A DNA stretch of 11,457 nucleotides from Desulfobulbaceae bacterium. Its GTDB lineage: Bacteria; Desulfobacterota; Desulfobulbia; Desulfobulbales; Desulfocapsaceae. The notes beneath the pieces are model-generated. The model did no database searches, was not told the DNA's origin, and saw nothing but the letters and a program-made list of their open reading frames with translations. Where the stretch lies: NCBI GenBank assembly GCA_031256095.1, contig JAIRRG010000055.1:1-11457 (forward strand), given 5' to 3'. Both the position numbers and the translations under genes were made by a program. Each line of letters opens with the position of its first letter. Positions within the stretch are counted from its first letter, which is position 1. This document shows positions 1 through 7,376 of this stretch, in pieces.

Positions 1-1168
1 GAATCCGGTCTTCTGCCTGGATGAAGTCGATAAGATGTCGATGGACTTCCGCGGCGATCCGTCGGCGGCGCTTCTCGAGGTGCTTGACCCGGAACAGAAC
101 GTCGCCTTCAACGACCACTATCTGGATATGGATTACGATCTGTCCGGGGTATTTTTCATCACCACCGCCAACACCCTGCCCAGCATCCCGCCGCCGTTGC
201 GCGATCGCATGGAAATCATCCAGATCAATGGCTATACCGAGGAGGAAAAGCTACGTATTGGCGCCGATTATCTCTTGCCGAAGCAGTTGCGGGAAAATGG
301 CTTCAAAAAGGACGACATCGCCCTTGGCGACGACGCTTTCCTGGAAATCATCCGCCGCTATACCAAAGAAGCCGGAGTCCGCGGCCTGGAACGATCCATT
401 GCCTCGTTATGCCGCAAGATTGCCCGCGATCGTCTGAAAAAAAAGGAACGGTCAAAGAAATACCAGCTCGACGCCGAGGCGGTCAAAAGCGGCTTGGGCA
501 CACCGAAATACCGTTACGGCCTGGCCGAGGAACACGACGAAATCGGCCTGAGCACCGGCCTGGCCTGGACAGAAGTAGGTGGTGAACTGCTGCAGATCGA
601 GGCGACGGTTATGCCTGGTTCCGGCAAAATGACCATCACCGGCAAGCTGGGCGATGTCATGCAGGAGTCCGCGCAAGCGGCCTTGACCTATGTCCGCTCG
701 CGGGCCGGGCGCTTGGGGCTGGAGCCGGATTTTTATCAGAAACTCGATATTCACGTCCACGTACCGGAAGGAGCGATTCCGAAAGATGGGCCATCGGCCG
801 GCATCACCATCGCCACCACCCTGGCCTCGGTACTGCTTAAACTGCCGGTTCGGCACGAACTGGCCATGACCGGTGAAATCACCCTGCGCGGGCGTGTCTT
901 GCCGATTGGCGGGCTGACCGAAAAATTACTAGCCGCCAAACGCGGCAATATCACCCATGTGCTGATCCCCAAAGACAATGAGCGGGATTTAAGCGATGTG
1001 CCGGAAAGAATCCGGGAAAAACTCAATGTGACCTTGGTCGAGCATATGGACGAGGTGCTGGAGTCTGCCATTGTCATCAAGGAAGGCGAGACCCTGTTCA
1101 AAACGCCCAGCGTGCTGCCGCATATGCTGCCAGAACTGACCGGCATTGAACAGAATTCCGCCCACTGA
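1..1168 (+). CDS. lon: ATP-dependent protease Lon (La), C-terminal part, 5' truncated by window
   Basis: Lon is a cytoplasmic AAA+ serine protease that unfolds and degrades damaged and regulatory proteins. The frame enters at base 2 and about 388 residues are visible; the N-terminal substrate domain and Walker A lie outside the window. The first residues carry the Walker B region (FCLDEVDKM) followed by the Lon signature DFRGDPSAALLEVLDPEQN. The sensor-1 segment (TTAN, about 177 bp in) and the sensor-2/arginine region (PPLRDRME) come next. The protease domain starts near base 520. The catalytic Ser is in DGPSAG (codon 794-796) and the catalytic Lys is in GGLTEK (codon 923-925), so the dyad is intact. 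The C-terminal tail after about base 1080 is typical in length. An intrinsic terminator follows the stop immediately, so lon is not co-transcribed with mreB by default. No promoter is visible because the gene start is missing. Confidence 0.98.
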   Translation, partial: NPVFCLDEVDKMSMDFRGDPSAALLEVLDPEQNVAFNDHYLDMDYDLSGVFFITTANTLPSIPPPLRDRMEIIQINGYTEEEKLRIGADYLLPKQLRENGFKKDDIALGDDAFLEIIRRYTKEAGVRGLERSIASLCRKIARDRLKKKERSKKYQLDAEAVKSGLGTPKYRYGLAEEHDEIGLSTGLAWTEVGGELLQIEATVMPGSGKMTITGKLGDVMQESAQAALTYVRSRAGRLGLEPDFYQKLDIHVHVPEGAIPKDGPSAGITIATTLASVLLKLPVRHELAMTGEITLRGRVLPIGGLTEKLLAAKRGNITHVLIPKDNERDLSDVPERIREKLNVTLVEHMDEVLESAIVIKEGETLFKTPSVLPHMLPELTGIEQNSAH

Positions 1169-1226
1169 ACGGCGACGCGGAAAATATGATTTGTCAGGAT
1201 ATTTTGGCGCGTAGCCGTCCTTTTTT
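1169..1226 (+). terminator. Rho-independent terminator of lon
   Basis: A long imperfect hairpin begins at the base after the lon stop codon. The left arm is 1169-1187 and the right arm 1199-1218, with one mismatch and one small bulge and an 11-nt loop. The arms share ACGGC, ACGCG and AAAATAT blocks in matching order. A run of six T (1221-1226) follows two bases after the stem. This is the clearest terminator in the window and separates lon from the mre operon. Confidence 0.85.
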
Positions 1227-1299
1227 ATATCCTCACCGGGCGCTGCCGCCTTTGTTTTGACATGACGAGGTTGATCGCTCCAGTCATTATTGATTGTTG

Positions 1300-1308
1300 T
1301 GGTATGCT
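1300..1308 (+). promoter_or_regulatory. Possible extended -10 promoter element
   Basis: The sequence TGGTATGCT reads as an extended -10 (TGnTATnnT), matching the consensus hexamer at TAT and the final T. No good -35 lies 16-18 bp upstream, which is tolerable for extended -10 promoters. It sits about 27 bp before the small ORF at 1336 and about 320 bp before mreB, and could serve either. The evidence is pattern only. Confidence 0.3.
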
Positions 1309-1335
1309 AAAAAATCCGAAGGAAGAAGATGGCAT

Positions 1336-1401
1336 GTGAATAAACGTATTGTCGCGGCAGTAGCACTGTCAATCAGTAAAACGGGCGTGGCTGACGAGTA
1401 G
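1336..1401 (+). CDS. Possible small ORF with signal-peptide-like start (21 codons)
   Basis: A GTG start follows a purine-rich AAGGAAGAAG stretch (about 1319-1328) at usable spacing and lies about 27 bp after a possible extended -10. The product begins MNKRIVAAVALSI, a charged N-terminus followed by a hydrophobic stretch like the start of a signal peptide, then ends at TAG after 21 residues. The same frame stays open past this TAG to 1506. It could be a leader peptide, the stub of a degraded secreted or lipoprotein gene, or chance. I do not recognise the family. Confidence is low because such short ORFs are common by chance. Confidence 0.2.
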   Translation: MNKRIVAAVALSISKTGVADE

Positions 1402-1625
1402 AGCCTGCTGGCAATAAGTGGAATTATTCATATGACAGAGTATAGCCTTGCATCGATGCGGTTGTTCTGGTATTTTCGACCGGTTTTTTTAGTGCGGCGA
1501 ATAGAATAGAAGCCAAAACAAATTGTTCCTTTTCGTTGCCTGGCCCCTGGCCCGCCGCCTGATTTTTTGTTGCTTACTTCATTCATCTTCACCTGCCATC
1601 ACTCCTGTGACTTGAGGTTTCGCGC

Positions 1626-2663
1626 ATGTTCTCGCCATTTGGGTTTCTTTTCCGCTGGCTGTCCAACGATCTGGCCATAGACCTTGGAACCGCCAATACT
1701 GTTCTCTATGTTAAAGGCCAAGGCATCGTCCTGCGTGAGCCGTCGGTGGTTGCCGTACGTCAGGAAGGCCGGGTTAGCAAGGTTCTGGCCGTCGGTCACG
1801 AAGCGAAAATGATGCTCGGCAAGACGCCCGGCAACATTGTTGCCATCCGGCCGATGAAGGATGGCGTTATCGCCGATTTCGAGGTAACCGAGGCGATGCT
1901 GCGCTATTTCATCAATAAGGTGCATAAACGCCGCACTTTGGTACATCCGCGCATCATGATCTCCGTGCCGTCGGGTATTACCCAGGTCGAAAAACGGGCG
2001 GTCAAGGAATCGGCCGAATCGGCGGGTGCCCGCGAGGTCTTTCTTATTGAGGAACCAATGGCGGCGGCTATTGGCGCCGACCTGCCCATCACCGAGCCGA
2101 CCGCCAATATGATCATTGATGTCGGTGGCGGCACCACCGAAGTGGCGGTCATTTCGCTTGCCGGCATCGTCTACGCCAAATCAGTACGAGTGGCTGGCGA
2201 CAAGATGGACGAAGCGATTCTGCAATATATCAAACGCAAGCATAATCTGGCCATTGGCGAGCGCACGGCTGAGATGATCAAAACCACCATCGGTGATGTC
2301 ATCCCGGAAGAACCTTACGAGACGATGGATGTCAAGGGCCGTGACCTGGTGTCCGGCGTGCCGAAGATGCTGACCATCACCGCCGCCGAGATAGCTTTCG
2401 CCATTGCCGAGCAGGTCGATATCATCGTCGAGGCGGTGCGCGTCGCCCTGGAAATGACGCCGCCGGAGCTGGCAGCCGACATCGTCGATCAAGGAATTGT
2501 CTTGACAGGTGGTGGCGCCCTCCTGAAAAACCTCGATAAGCGCCTGCGCAACGAAACTGGAATGCCGATTATCGTCGCCGACGACCCGTTGTCGTCGGTG
2601 GTACTGGGTTCTGGCCGGGCGTTGGACAATCTCGATATTCTGCGCGAAGTGACCATCGATTGA
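1626..2663 (+). CDS. mreB: Rod shape-determining protein MreB (bacterial actin)
   Basis: MreB is an actin-fold ATPase that polymerises into membrane-bound antiparallel filaments and orients the elongasome for lateral wall synthesis. The protein has 345 residues, the usual family length. Residues 1-12 (FGFLFRWL) form a hydrophobic/amphipathic membrane-anchoring segment. The phosphate-1 motif IDLGTANT is at 18-25, phosphate-2 IDVGGGTTEV at 164-173, and the adenosine motif IVLTGGGALL at 291-300. The conserved KGQGIVLREPSVVA segment is at 30-43. The start is supported by a GAGG ribosome site at 1614-1617, eight bases before ATG. It is the first gene of mreBCD-mrdA-rodA. Its stop codon overlaps an ATG (TGATG at 2661-2665) that opens a small ORF leading into mreC. 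Confidence 0.98.
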   Translation: MFSPFGFLFRWLSNDLAIDLGTANTVLYVKGQGIVLREPSVVAVRQEGRVSKVLAVGHEAKMMLGKTPGNIVAIRPMKDGVIADFEVTEAMLRYFINKVHKRRTLVHPRIMISVPSGITQVEKRAVKESAESAGAREVFLIEEPMAAAIGADLPITEPTANMIIDVGGGTTEVAVISLAGIVYAKSVRVAGDKMDEAILQYIKRKHNLAIGERTAEMIKTTIGDVIPEEPYETMDVKGRDLVSGVPKMLTITAAEIAFAIAEQVDIIVEAVRVALEMTPPELAADIVDQGIVLTGGGALLKNLDKRLRNETGMPIIVADDPLSSVVLGSGRALDNLDILREVTID

Positions 2664-2734
2664 TGGCAGGAATCCTGGTTTTCCGGCTGCTTGCCTGGCC
2701 GATGAAGCCTTTCATCCGTATGCGCCGTGAATAG
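2663..2734 (+). CDS. Possible 23-codon coupling ORF between mreB and mreC
   Basis: ATG at 2663-2665 overlaps the mreB stop codon (TGATG). The frame runs 23 codons, starting MAGILVFRLLAW, and ends in a TAG at 2732-2734 that lies inside the first codons of mreC. It thus overlaps both neighbours and bridges the 63-bp gap. mreC has no visible Shine-Dalgarno sequence, so translation of this ORF could deliver ribosomes to the mreC GTG. The layout is seen in the sequence; the coupling role is inference, and the peptide itself matches nothing I recognise. Confidence 0.3.
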   Translation: MAGILVFRLLAWPMKPFIRMRRE

Positions 2735-3686
2735 GACGAAAAAAAAGATCGAATCGAGAAAAGGGGCCTCCCGCCTTGCCTTTCTGCGCGTTCCCGCGGT
2801 TGCGGTCATTGCCCTGCTATTTCTTGGTTTTTTTCTGTTTTGGCTCCTTTTGGGCGAGCGTTTCAGCGTCTTGCACCAGTTGACTTTAGAGACGATTGCG
2901 CCTTTACAATCGTTCGCCACGCGCTTTGGCGACGGCGTTGGGCAGGCGACCGATTCCCTGCGTAGTACAGCTTCCATACGCCAGGAAAGAGATCTCTACC
3001 TGCGCCGCAATACCGAGCTGTTGCAGCAGTTGAGCGAATTCCGCGAAGCCTACAGCACCTACCGCCATTTGCAGGAACAGTTGCATTTCAAGGAGCAGGA
3101 AAAATTCCCAGCCATTTCAGCTCGCGTCGTCGGTGGCGATGCCTCGCTCTTCACCATCGTCCTCGACCGGGGCAAACGCGATGACGTCCTGGAAGGGATG
3201 GTGGTACTGACCCCGGAAGGTGTCGTTGGCCAGGTGGTCCATGTTTCGGAGAACTACTGCAAGGTGCTTCTCGCCAATTCCCCATCCTCGGCCATCGACG
3301 CCCTCGTGCAAAAAAACCGGGTCCGCGGCATCCTCAAGGGAACGGGAGTGAGTGGCAGCGGTTACGTCCTCGAATATGTCCTGAAAAACGTCGATGTAGC
3401 CGCCGGCGATATAATTGTCACCGCCGGTATAGGAGGCGTTTATTCATCAGGTGTTCCGCTCGGCAAAGTCTCGTATGTCGACAAGCAGCAGTCGGGAATG
3501 TTTCTCAAGATCGAGGTGCAGCCGGCCGTTGATTTCCAACGGCTGGACTATGTCCTGATTGATCCCACTGATCGCAGGAAGGCGATGAAAGAACTTGGCG
3601 TCAGCAGTGACCCCGCCGGTTTCGAAACGATGATGAAGGCGAAAGAAAAGGCGGCAAAACCTTCCGACGGAAATCAGAGGCGTTAG
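2727..3686 (+). CDS. mreC: Rod shape-determining protein MreC
   Basis: MreC is a bitopic inner-membrane protein whose periplasmic part binds and activates PBP2 and links it to MreB and MreD. The 319-residue protein has a short basic cytoplasmic N-terminus (RTKKKIESRK), one membrane segment at about 23-42, a coiled coil at about 76-122, and the paired beta-barrel domain at about 128-280. Family motifs are the DRGKRDDVLEGM segment (148-158) and the TAGIGG...SGVPLGKV segment (232-248). The C-terminal 35 residues are polar and Lys-rich. The start is GTG at 2727: an in-frame stop lies 24 bp upstream and no other start codon is near. No ribosome site is visible before it, which suggests coupling to an upstream frame. 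The stop abuts the mreD start. Confidence 0.96.
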   Translation: MNRTKKKIESRKGASRLAFLRVPAVAVIALLFLGFFLFWLLLGERFSVLHQLTLETIAPLQSFATRFGDGVGQATDSLRSTASIRQERDLYLRRNTELLQQLSEFREAYSTYRHLQEQLHFKEQEKFPAISARVVGGDASLFTIVLDRGKRDDVLEGMVVLTPEGVVGQVVHVSENYCKVLLANSPSSAIDALVQKNRVRGILKGTGVSGSGYVLEYVLKNVDVAAGDIIVTAGIGGVYSSGVPLGKVSYVDKQQSGMFLKIEVQPAVDFQRLDYVLIDPTDRRKAMKELGVSSDPAGFETMMKAKEKAAKPSDGNQRR

Positions 3687-4229
3687 GTGCTGGCCATGAC
3701 TTTTCTGTTTTTTTTTCTTGTCGCGGTCATCACTGTGGTTGTCCAGACCACCTTTTTGCGGGGGGTACCATTGGCCTGGGGCAGCCCAGACCTGGTCTTT
3801 ATCCTTGTCGTTTTCGTCGCTTACCGTTTCGCCTGGCTGCCGGGGCTGCTTTTGGTTTTCTGCACCGCCTGGATGTTTGAAGTGACGACCAGTCTACGCT
3901 TGGGCATCTACGCCATTCAGTGTCTGGTGGTATTCATTCTCCTGAAAACTTTTACCCGCAACATTCCGATCCGCGAATCTTTCTATCAAATTCCTTTAGG
4001 CGTCCTCGCCTTCGTGCTGTCCCGCTTGTTTTCCCTTTTCGTCTCGTTGGTCGTTGGTCAAGGAACAGAGGAGCAGGCCTGGTGGCCACTCTTGCGCGAT
4101 GTCCTGTGGTTCGCGGTGCTGGCTTGGGGCCTGTTCAGGGTCTTCGACGCGCTCTTGGCCTCGGCGGAACGATTTTCATCGCGCGGGCGGCCGATGGCGA
4201 AAAGCTTCAATGGGCGGAGGCATCCGTGA
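3687..4229 (+). CDS. mreD: Rod shape-determining membrane protein MreD
   Basis: MreD is a polytopic inner-membrane partner of MreC in the elongasome. The 180-residue protein consists of about five to six hydrophobic segments, with the typical loop carrying WMFEVTTSLRLGIYA followed by a helix ending in KTF. A basic, hydrophilic tail of about 20 residues ends the protein. The start is GTG at 3687, directly after the mreC stop, with AGAGG at 3676-3680 as ribosome site. ATG at 3696 is an alternative, three codons in. The stop codon overlaps the PBP2 start (GTGA). Sequence conservation in this family is low, so the call rests on topology, length and position between mreC and mrdA. Confidence 0.93.
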   Translation: MLAMTFLFFFLVAVITVVVQTTFLRGVPLAWGSPDLVFILVVFVAYRFAWLPGLLLVFCTAWMFEVTTSLRLGIYAIQCLVVFILLKTFTRNIPIRESFYQIPLGVLAFVLSRLFSLFVSLVVGQGTEEQAWWPLLRDVLWFAVLAWGLFRVFDALLASAERFSSRGRPMAKSFNGRRHP

Positions 4230-6196
4230 TCAAGAAACGATCCGGGATCAAGCCGTTATTTCCGGAGTTGGCCGAAATCACCGAGCGCGACGAAGAAACA
4301 ATTGACCGCCTGCGGCGGCGCACCTACCTATTTTGTTTTGCTATCATTTTCTTATTCGCTCTGATTGTCTACCGTTTGTACGACCTGCAGATCCAACACG
4401 GGCAGGAATTCGAGCAAAAAGCCATTTCCAATCGCATTCGCATCCAAAAGTTGGCGGCGCCGCGTGGCCAGATCCTCGACCGCAACGGCGAGGAAATTGT
4501 TACCAACCGCCCGTCGTTCAACGTTGTCCTCATGCGTGAGGATGCCACCGACCCGGAAATGCTCGTAAAAAATCTGGCACCGGTGCTGCATGAGGAAGTC
4601 TCAACCATCTGGGACCGCTTTCGCGAGGCCGCCGACACGCCGCAACACATGCCGGTGGTGCTGAAAAAGGATATTGATTGGCAGACGCTTGCCTATATCG
4701 AAAGCCATAAAAATACTGATTTTCCTGGGGTTGACATTCAGGTGCAGCCAGTGCGCGTCTACGCCTACGGCAATTTGATGTCGCATCTGATTGGTTATCT
4801 AGGCATCATCAACAAGGACGAACTGGAACAACTAGCGGAGGAGGAGCGCCGCTTTGCCAGCGGTGACCTGATTGGCAAACGGGGACTGGAGCGGTTGCGC
4901 GAAGAGGATTTGCACGGTGAAAAGGGCGAGTTGCAGACCGTGGTTGATTCGCATGGTTTTGTCCAGGAACGTATCAAAAAGGACGAGCCTTTTCCCGGCA
5001 AAGATATTTACCTGACCCTCGACGCGCCGATGCAGCGGATGGTGGAAGGTATCATGACCAAAAACGACCTGGCCGGGGCAGTGGTGGTCATGGAAGTCAA
5101 TACCGGGCGGATCCTGACTTCGGTGTCGGCGCCGGAGTTACCGCTCGACCAATTCATCGGCGGCATTTCTAAGGTCAACTGGCAGGCTTTGCAGGACAAT
5201 CCGAGAAATCCGCAAATGAACAAGGTGGTGCAGGCCACCTATCCGCCCGGCTCGACATACAAGATGATTACGGCCTTGGCCGGTCTCTCTTCGGGCGTCA
5301 TCACCAAAGACACCTCTTTTTTCTGTCCTGGCTACTACAAATTCGGTAACCGCACCTACCGCTGCTGGAAGCACAGTGGCCACGGCCTCGTTGAGTTGCG
5401 GCGGGCGGTAGCCGAATCCTGCGATACCTATTTTTATACGGTCGGCCAAAAGGTTGGCGTTGACCGCCTCGCCGAATTTGCCAACAAGATGGGCTTAGGG
5501 ATTTTGAGCGGCATTGAGATGGAAAATGAAAAGACCGGCACGATTCCGAGCAAGGCGTGGAAGCTGCGGACGAAACGGGAGAAGTGGCATGATGGCGAGA
5601 CCCTGTCGGTGGCCATCGGCCAGGGTTTTAACACGGTGACACCGCTCCAGATTTGCCTGATGACCGCAACTTTGGCCACGGGCGGTGTCCGCATGAAGCC
5701 GATGATCATTGATAAAATTATTGATATTCACTCCGGTCAGGTGAAACGTTTTTCATCGGAAGTGGCCGAGCAGATTCCCCTGAACAAGGATTATATGGAC
5801 ATCATCCGTCAAGGCATGATGGATGTCGTACAGGGGCCACGGGGTACGGCGCGCCGAGTGGCGATCAAGGGTTTGGACATCGCCGGCAAGACTGGTTCCG
5901 CCCAGGTGGTGCGTCTTGCCCAGTACAAGGGTCTGAAGGAGGCGGCGATTCCTTACAAATACCGCGATCATGCCTGGTTCACCTGCTACGCCCCGGCGGA
6001 AAAGCCGGAGATCGCGGTCACGGTCTTGGTTGAACACGGCATGCATGGCGGTTCCGCCGCTGGCCCCATCGCCAGGGCGATTCTGCAGGAGTATTTCAAA
6101 GACCGGCTGCCGCCGGAAAAAGGAGGAAAAGCGGTGGAAGCCGTGGCCCCCTTGGAAGAGGAAGACGCCGCGCCACCGCTTGAAGAGGGAGACTGA
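4226..6196 (+). CDS. mrdA: Penicillin-binding protein 2 (peptidoglycan DD-transpeptidase, elongasome)
   Basis: PBP2 cross-links peptidoglycan in the periplasm during elongation, paired with RodA. The start is GTG at 4226, chosen because GGAGG at 4216-4220 precedes it by 5 bp and it overlaps the mreD stop. The frame is open further upstream, but that part is out of frame with mreD and is shadow. The product has 656 residues. A cytoplasmic N-terminus is followed by one membrane anchor (about 33-53), the pedestal dimerisation domain (about 75-240; APRGQILDRNG at 78-88), and the transpeptidase domain (about 255-625). The catalytic motifs are S343-TYK346 (PGSTYK), S398-C-D400, and K555-TG557. Cys367, Cys380, His386 and Cys399 fall where PBP2 enzymes carry a structural zinc site. 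The tail from about 628 is acidic and low-complexity. rodA begins 4 bp after the stop. Confidence 0.98.
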   Translation: MIKKRSGIKPLFPELAEITERDEETIDRLRRRTYLFCFAIIFLFALIVYRLYDLQIQHGQEFEQKAISNRIRIQKLAAPRGQILDRNGEEIVTNRPSFNVVLMREDATDPEMLVKNLAPVLHEEVSTIWDRFREAADTPQHMPVVLKKDIDWQTLAYIESHKNTDFPGVDIQVQPVRVYAYGNLMSHLIGYLGIINKDELEQLAEEERRFASGDLIGKRGLERLREEDLHGEKGELQTVVDSHGFVQERIKKDEPFPGKDIYLTLDAPMQRMVEGIMTKNDLAGAVVVMEVNTGRILTSVSAPELPLDQFIGGISKVNWQALQDNPRNPQMNKVVQATYPPGSTYKMITALAGLSSGVITKDTSFFCPGYYKFGNRTYRCWKHSGHGLVELRRAVAESCDTYFYTVGQKVGVDRLAEFANKMGLGILSGIEMENEKTGTIPSKAWKLRTKREKWHDGETLSVAIGQGFNTVTPLQICLMTATLATGGVRMKPMIIDKIIDIHSGQVKRFSSEVAEQIPLNKDYMDIIRQGMMDVVQGPRGTARRVAIKGLDIAGKTGSAQVVRLAQYKGLKEAAIPYKYRDHAWFTCYAPAEKPEIAVTVLVEHGMHGGSAAGPIARAILQEYFKDRLPPEKGGKAVEAVAPLEEEDAAPPLEEGD

Positions 6197-6200
6197 GACG

Positions 6201-7376
6201 ATGATGAAGATGGATAAACATCTGCTGGCGCGTTTTGACGTGGTCTTGCTGATTTTGGTCGCTTTGCTCTGCTCAATGGGCCTCATTAACCTGTTTAGCG
6301 GTTCGATGTCACTGAACGCCATCGTCCACCATCATGGTCAGTCGCCGTTTATTAAACAGGCGGTGTTTATGACCGCTGGCTTCGCGGTCTGTTTCTTTGT
6401 CCAGTTTTTTGATTACCAGTTGCTGCAAAAGTGGAACTGGGCAATCTATTGGGCAGGAATTGTGTTGCTCGTGATCGTTGATGTCTTCGGTAACAGCGCC
6501 GGCGGCGCCCAGCGCTGGATCGACCTGGGCATCATCAAGCTTCAGCCCTCGGAAATGCAAAAGTTGATTCTGGTCATCAGCTTGGCCAGTTACTATGCCC
6601 GCCGCGAGGTGGCCGACGGCTACGGTCTCAAAGATTTGATCAAGCCGGCGCTGTTTGCGCTCCTTCCAGCCATTCTGGTGTTCGCCCAGCCTGATTTAGG
6701 CAGCGCCGGCATTCTTCTGATCATCGCCCTGCTCATGACGCTCGTGGCCGGGGTCCGGCATTCGACCCTGATCCCAGTGGCGCTCATCGGCATCATCGTG
6801 GTGGTGGTGGTCTGGAAAAATGTCGAGAATATGGACACTCTTCTCGGTCCCTATCTCAAAGCCTATCAGATAAAACGCATTCAGACGGTTTTTCATCCGG
6901 ACTTGGCTGATCCAATGGGCCAAGGCTACCAGATACTACAGTCGAAAATTGCCATCGGCAGCGGCGGCTTGGCCGGCAGTGGCTATCTGATGGGTACCCA
7001 AGCTCAATTGCGTTTCCTGCCGGAGCGCCATACCGACTTCGCCTTCGCGGTCTGGGGTGAGGAATGGGGTTTCATCGGCAGCCTCTTCTTTGTTGGCGTC
7101 TACATGCTGTTTCTGCTTTGGGGGCTGTGGATCGCCATGCGCGCCCGCGACCGTTTTGGCGTCTTGCTCGCCTACGGCGTCGTGTTAATGATCGCCTGCC
7201 AAGCCATCATCAACCTTCTGATGGTGATGGCCAGCTTCCCGGTGGTTGGCGTGCCGCTGCCGCTGATCTCCTATGGCGGTTCCTCGCTTTTGACCACCAT
7301 GCTCGGTGTGGCCATCCTCCTCAACGTGCGGATGCGCTGCGAATTGGCGCCAGTCTCGGCGCGTGGTCAGGAGTGA
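6201..7376 (+). CDS. rodA: Peptidoglycan glycosyltransferase RodA (SEDS family)
   Basis: RodA is the multi-pass membrane glycosyltransferase that polymerises lipid II during elongation and works as a complex with PBP2. From ATG 6201 the protein has 391 residues (family about 360-400) and about ten hydrophobic segments. SEDS landmarks are AQRWIDLG with Trp106, LQPSEMQK (114-121), QPDLGSAG (163-170), GSGGLAGSGY, and LPERHTDFAFAVWGEEWG with Asp279 in HTDF, the acidic residue needed for polymerase activity in family members. VPLPLISYGGSS near residue 351 is the C-terminal signature. GAGGGA at 6185-6190 can serve as ribosome site; the ATGs at 6204 and 6210 are alternatives. It is the last gene of the operon. 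Its end overlaps the end of hemH on the other strand by 10 bp. Confidence 0.97.
   Translation: MMKMDKHLLARFDVVLLILVALLCSMGLINLFSGSMSLNAIVHHHGQSPFIKQAVFMTAGFAVCFFVQFFDYQLLQKWNWAIYWAGIVLLVIVDVFGNSAGGAQRWIDLGIIKLQPSEMQKLILVISLASYYARREVADGYGLKDLIKPALFALLPAILVFAQPDLGSAGILLIIALLMTLVAGVRHSTLIPVALIGIIVVVVVWKNVENMDTLLGPYLKAYQIKRIQTVFHPDLADPMGQGYQILQSKIAIGSGGLAGSGYLMGTQAQLRFLPERHTDFAFAVWGEEWGFIGSLFFVGVYMLFLLWGLWIAMRARDRFGVLLAYGVVLMIACQAIINLLMVMASFPVVGVPLPLISYGGSSLLTTMLGVAILLNVRMRCELAPVSARGQE

Larger units (their letters stand above)
1227..1625. other. Intergenic region between lon and mreB
   Basis: About 400 bp without a conserved gene. It contains a possible extended -10 element and a small signal-peptide-like ORF, listed separately, and a second ORF of 25 codons (1432-1509) with no ribosome site. 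A TTGACA hexamer at 1257-1262 has no -10 box at 16-18 bp. The 3' part (about 1500-1600) is pyrimidine-rich, with CTGGCCC repeated in tandem near 1540. I could not place a convincing promoter close to mreB, so its transcript may start upstream and carry a long leader. Confidence 0.6.

Noticed and set aside
452..1146. Long minus-strand frames opposite lon (452-856 and 751-1146)
   Set aside because: They lie antisense to a well-conserved gene, have low-complexity Ser/Arg/Gly composition, and arise from the codon bias of lon.
1257..1262. TTGACA as a -35 box for mreB
   Set aside because: No -10-like hexamer at 15-19 bp; the nearest (CATTAT) is 22 bp away.
1336..1509. Reading through the TAG at 1399 (for example as pyrrolysine) to give a 57-codon ORF
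   Set aside because: The downstream peptide looks like no methylamine methyltransferase and nothing else supports readthrough. A plain stop is simpler.
3920..4225. N-terminal extension of the PBP2 frame over mreD
   Set aside because: The PBP2 start at 4226 has a strong ribosome site. The upstream part overlaps mreD in another frame and has no PBP2-like sequence.
5970..6200. Upstream extension of the rodA frame over the PBP2 tail
   Set aside because: Its Arg/Pro/Ser-rich composition is a frame shadow of PBP2, and RodA proteins begin at about the 6201 ATG.
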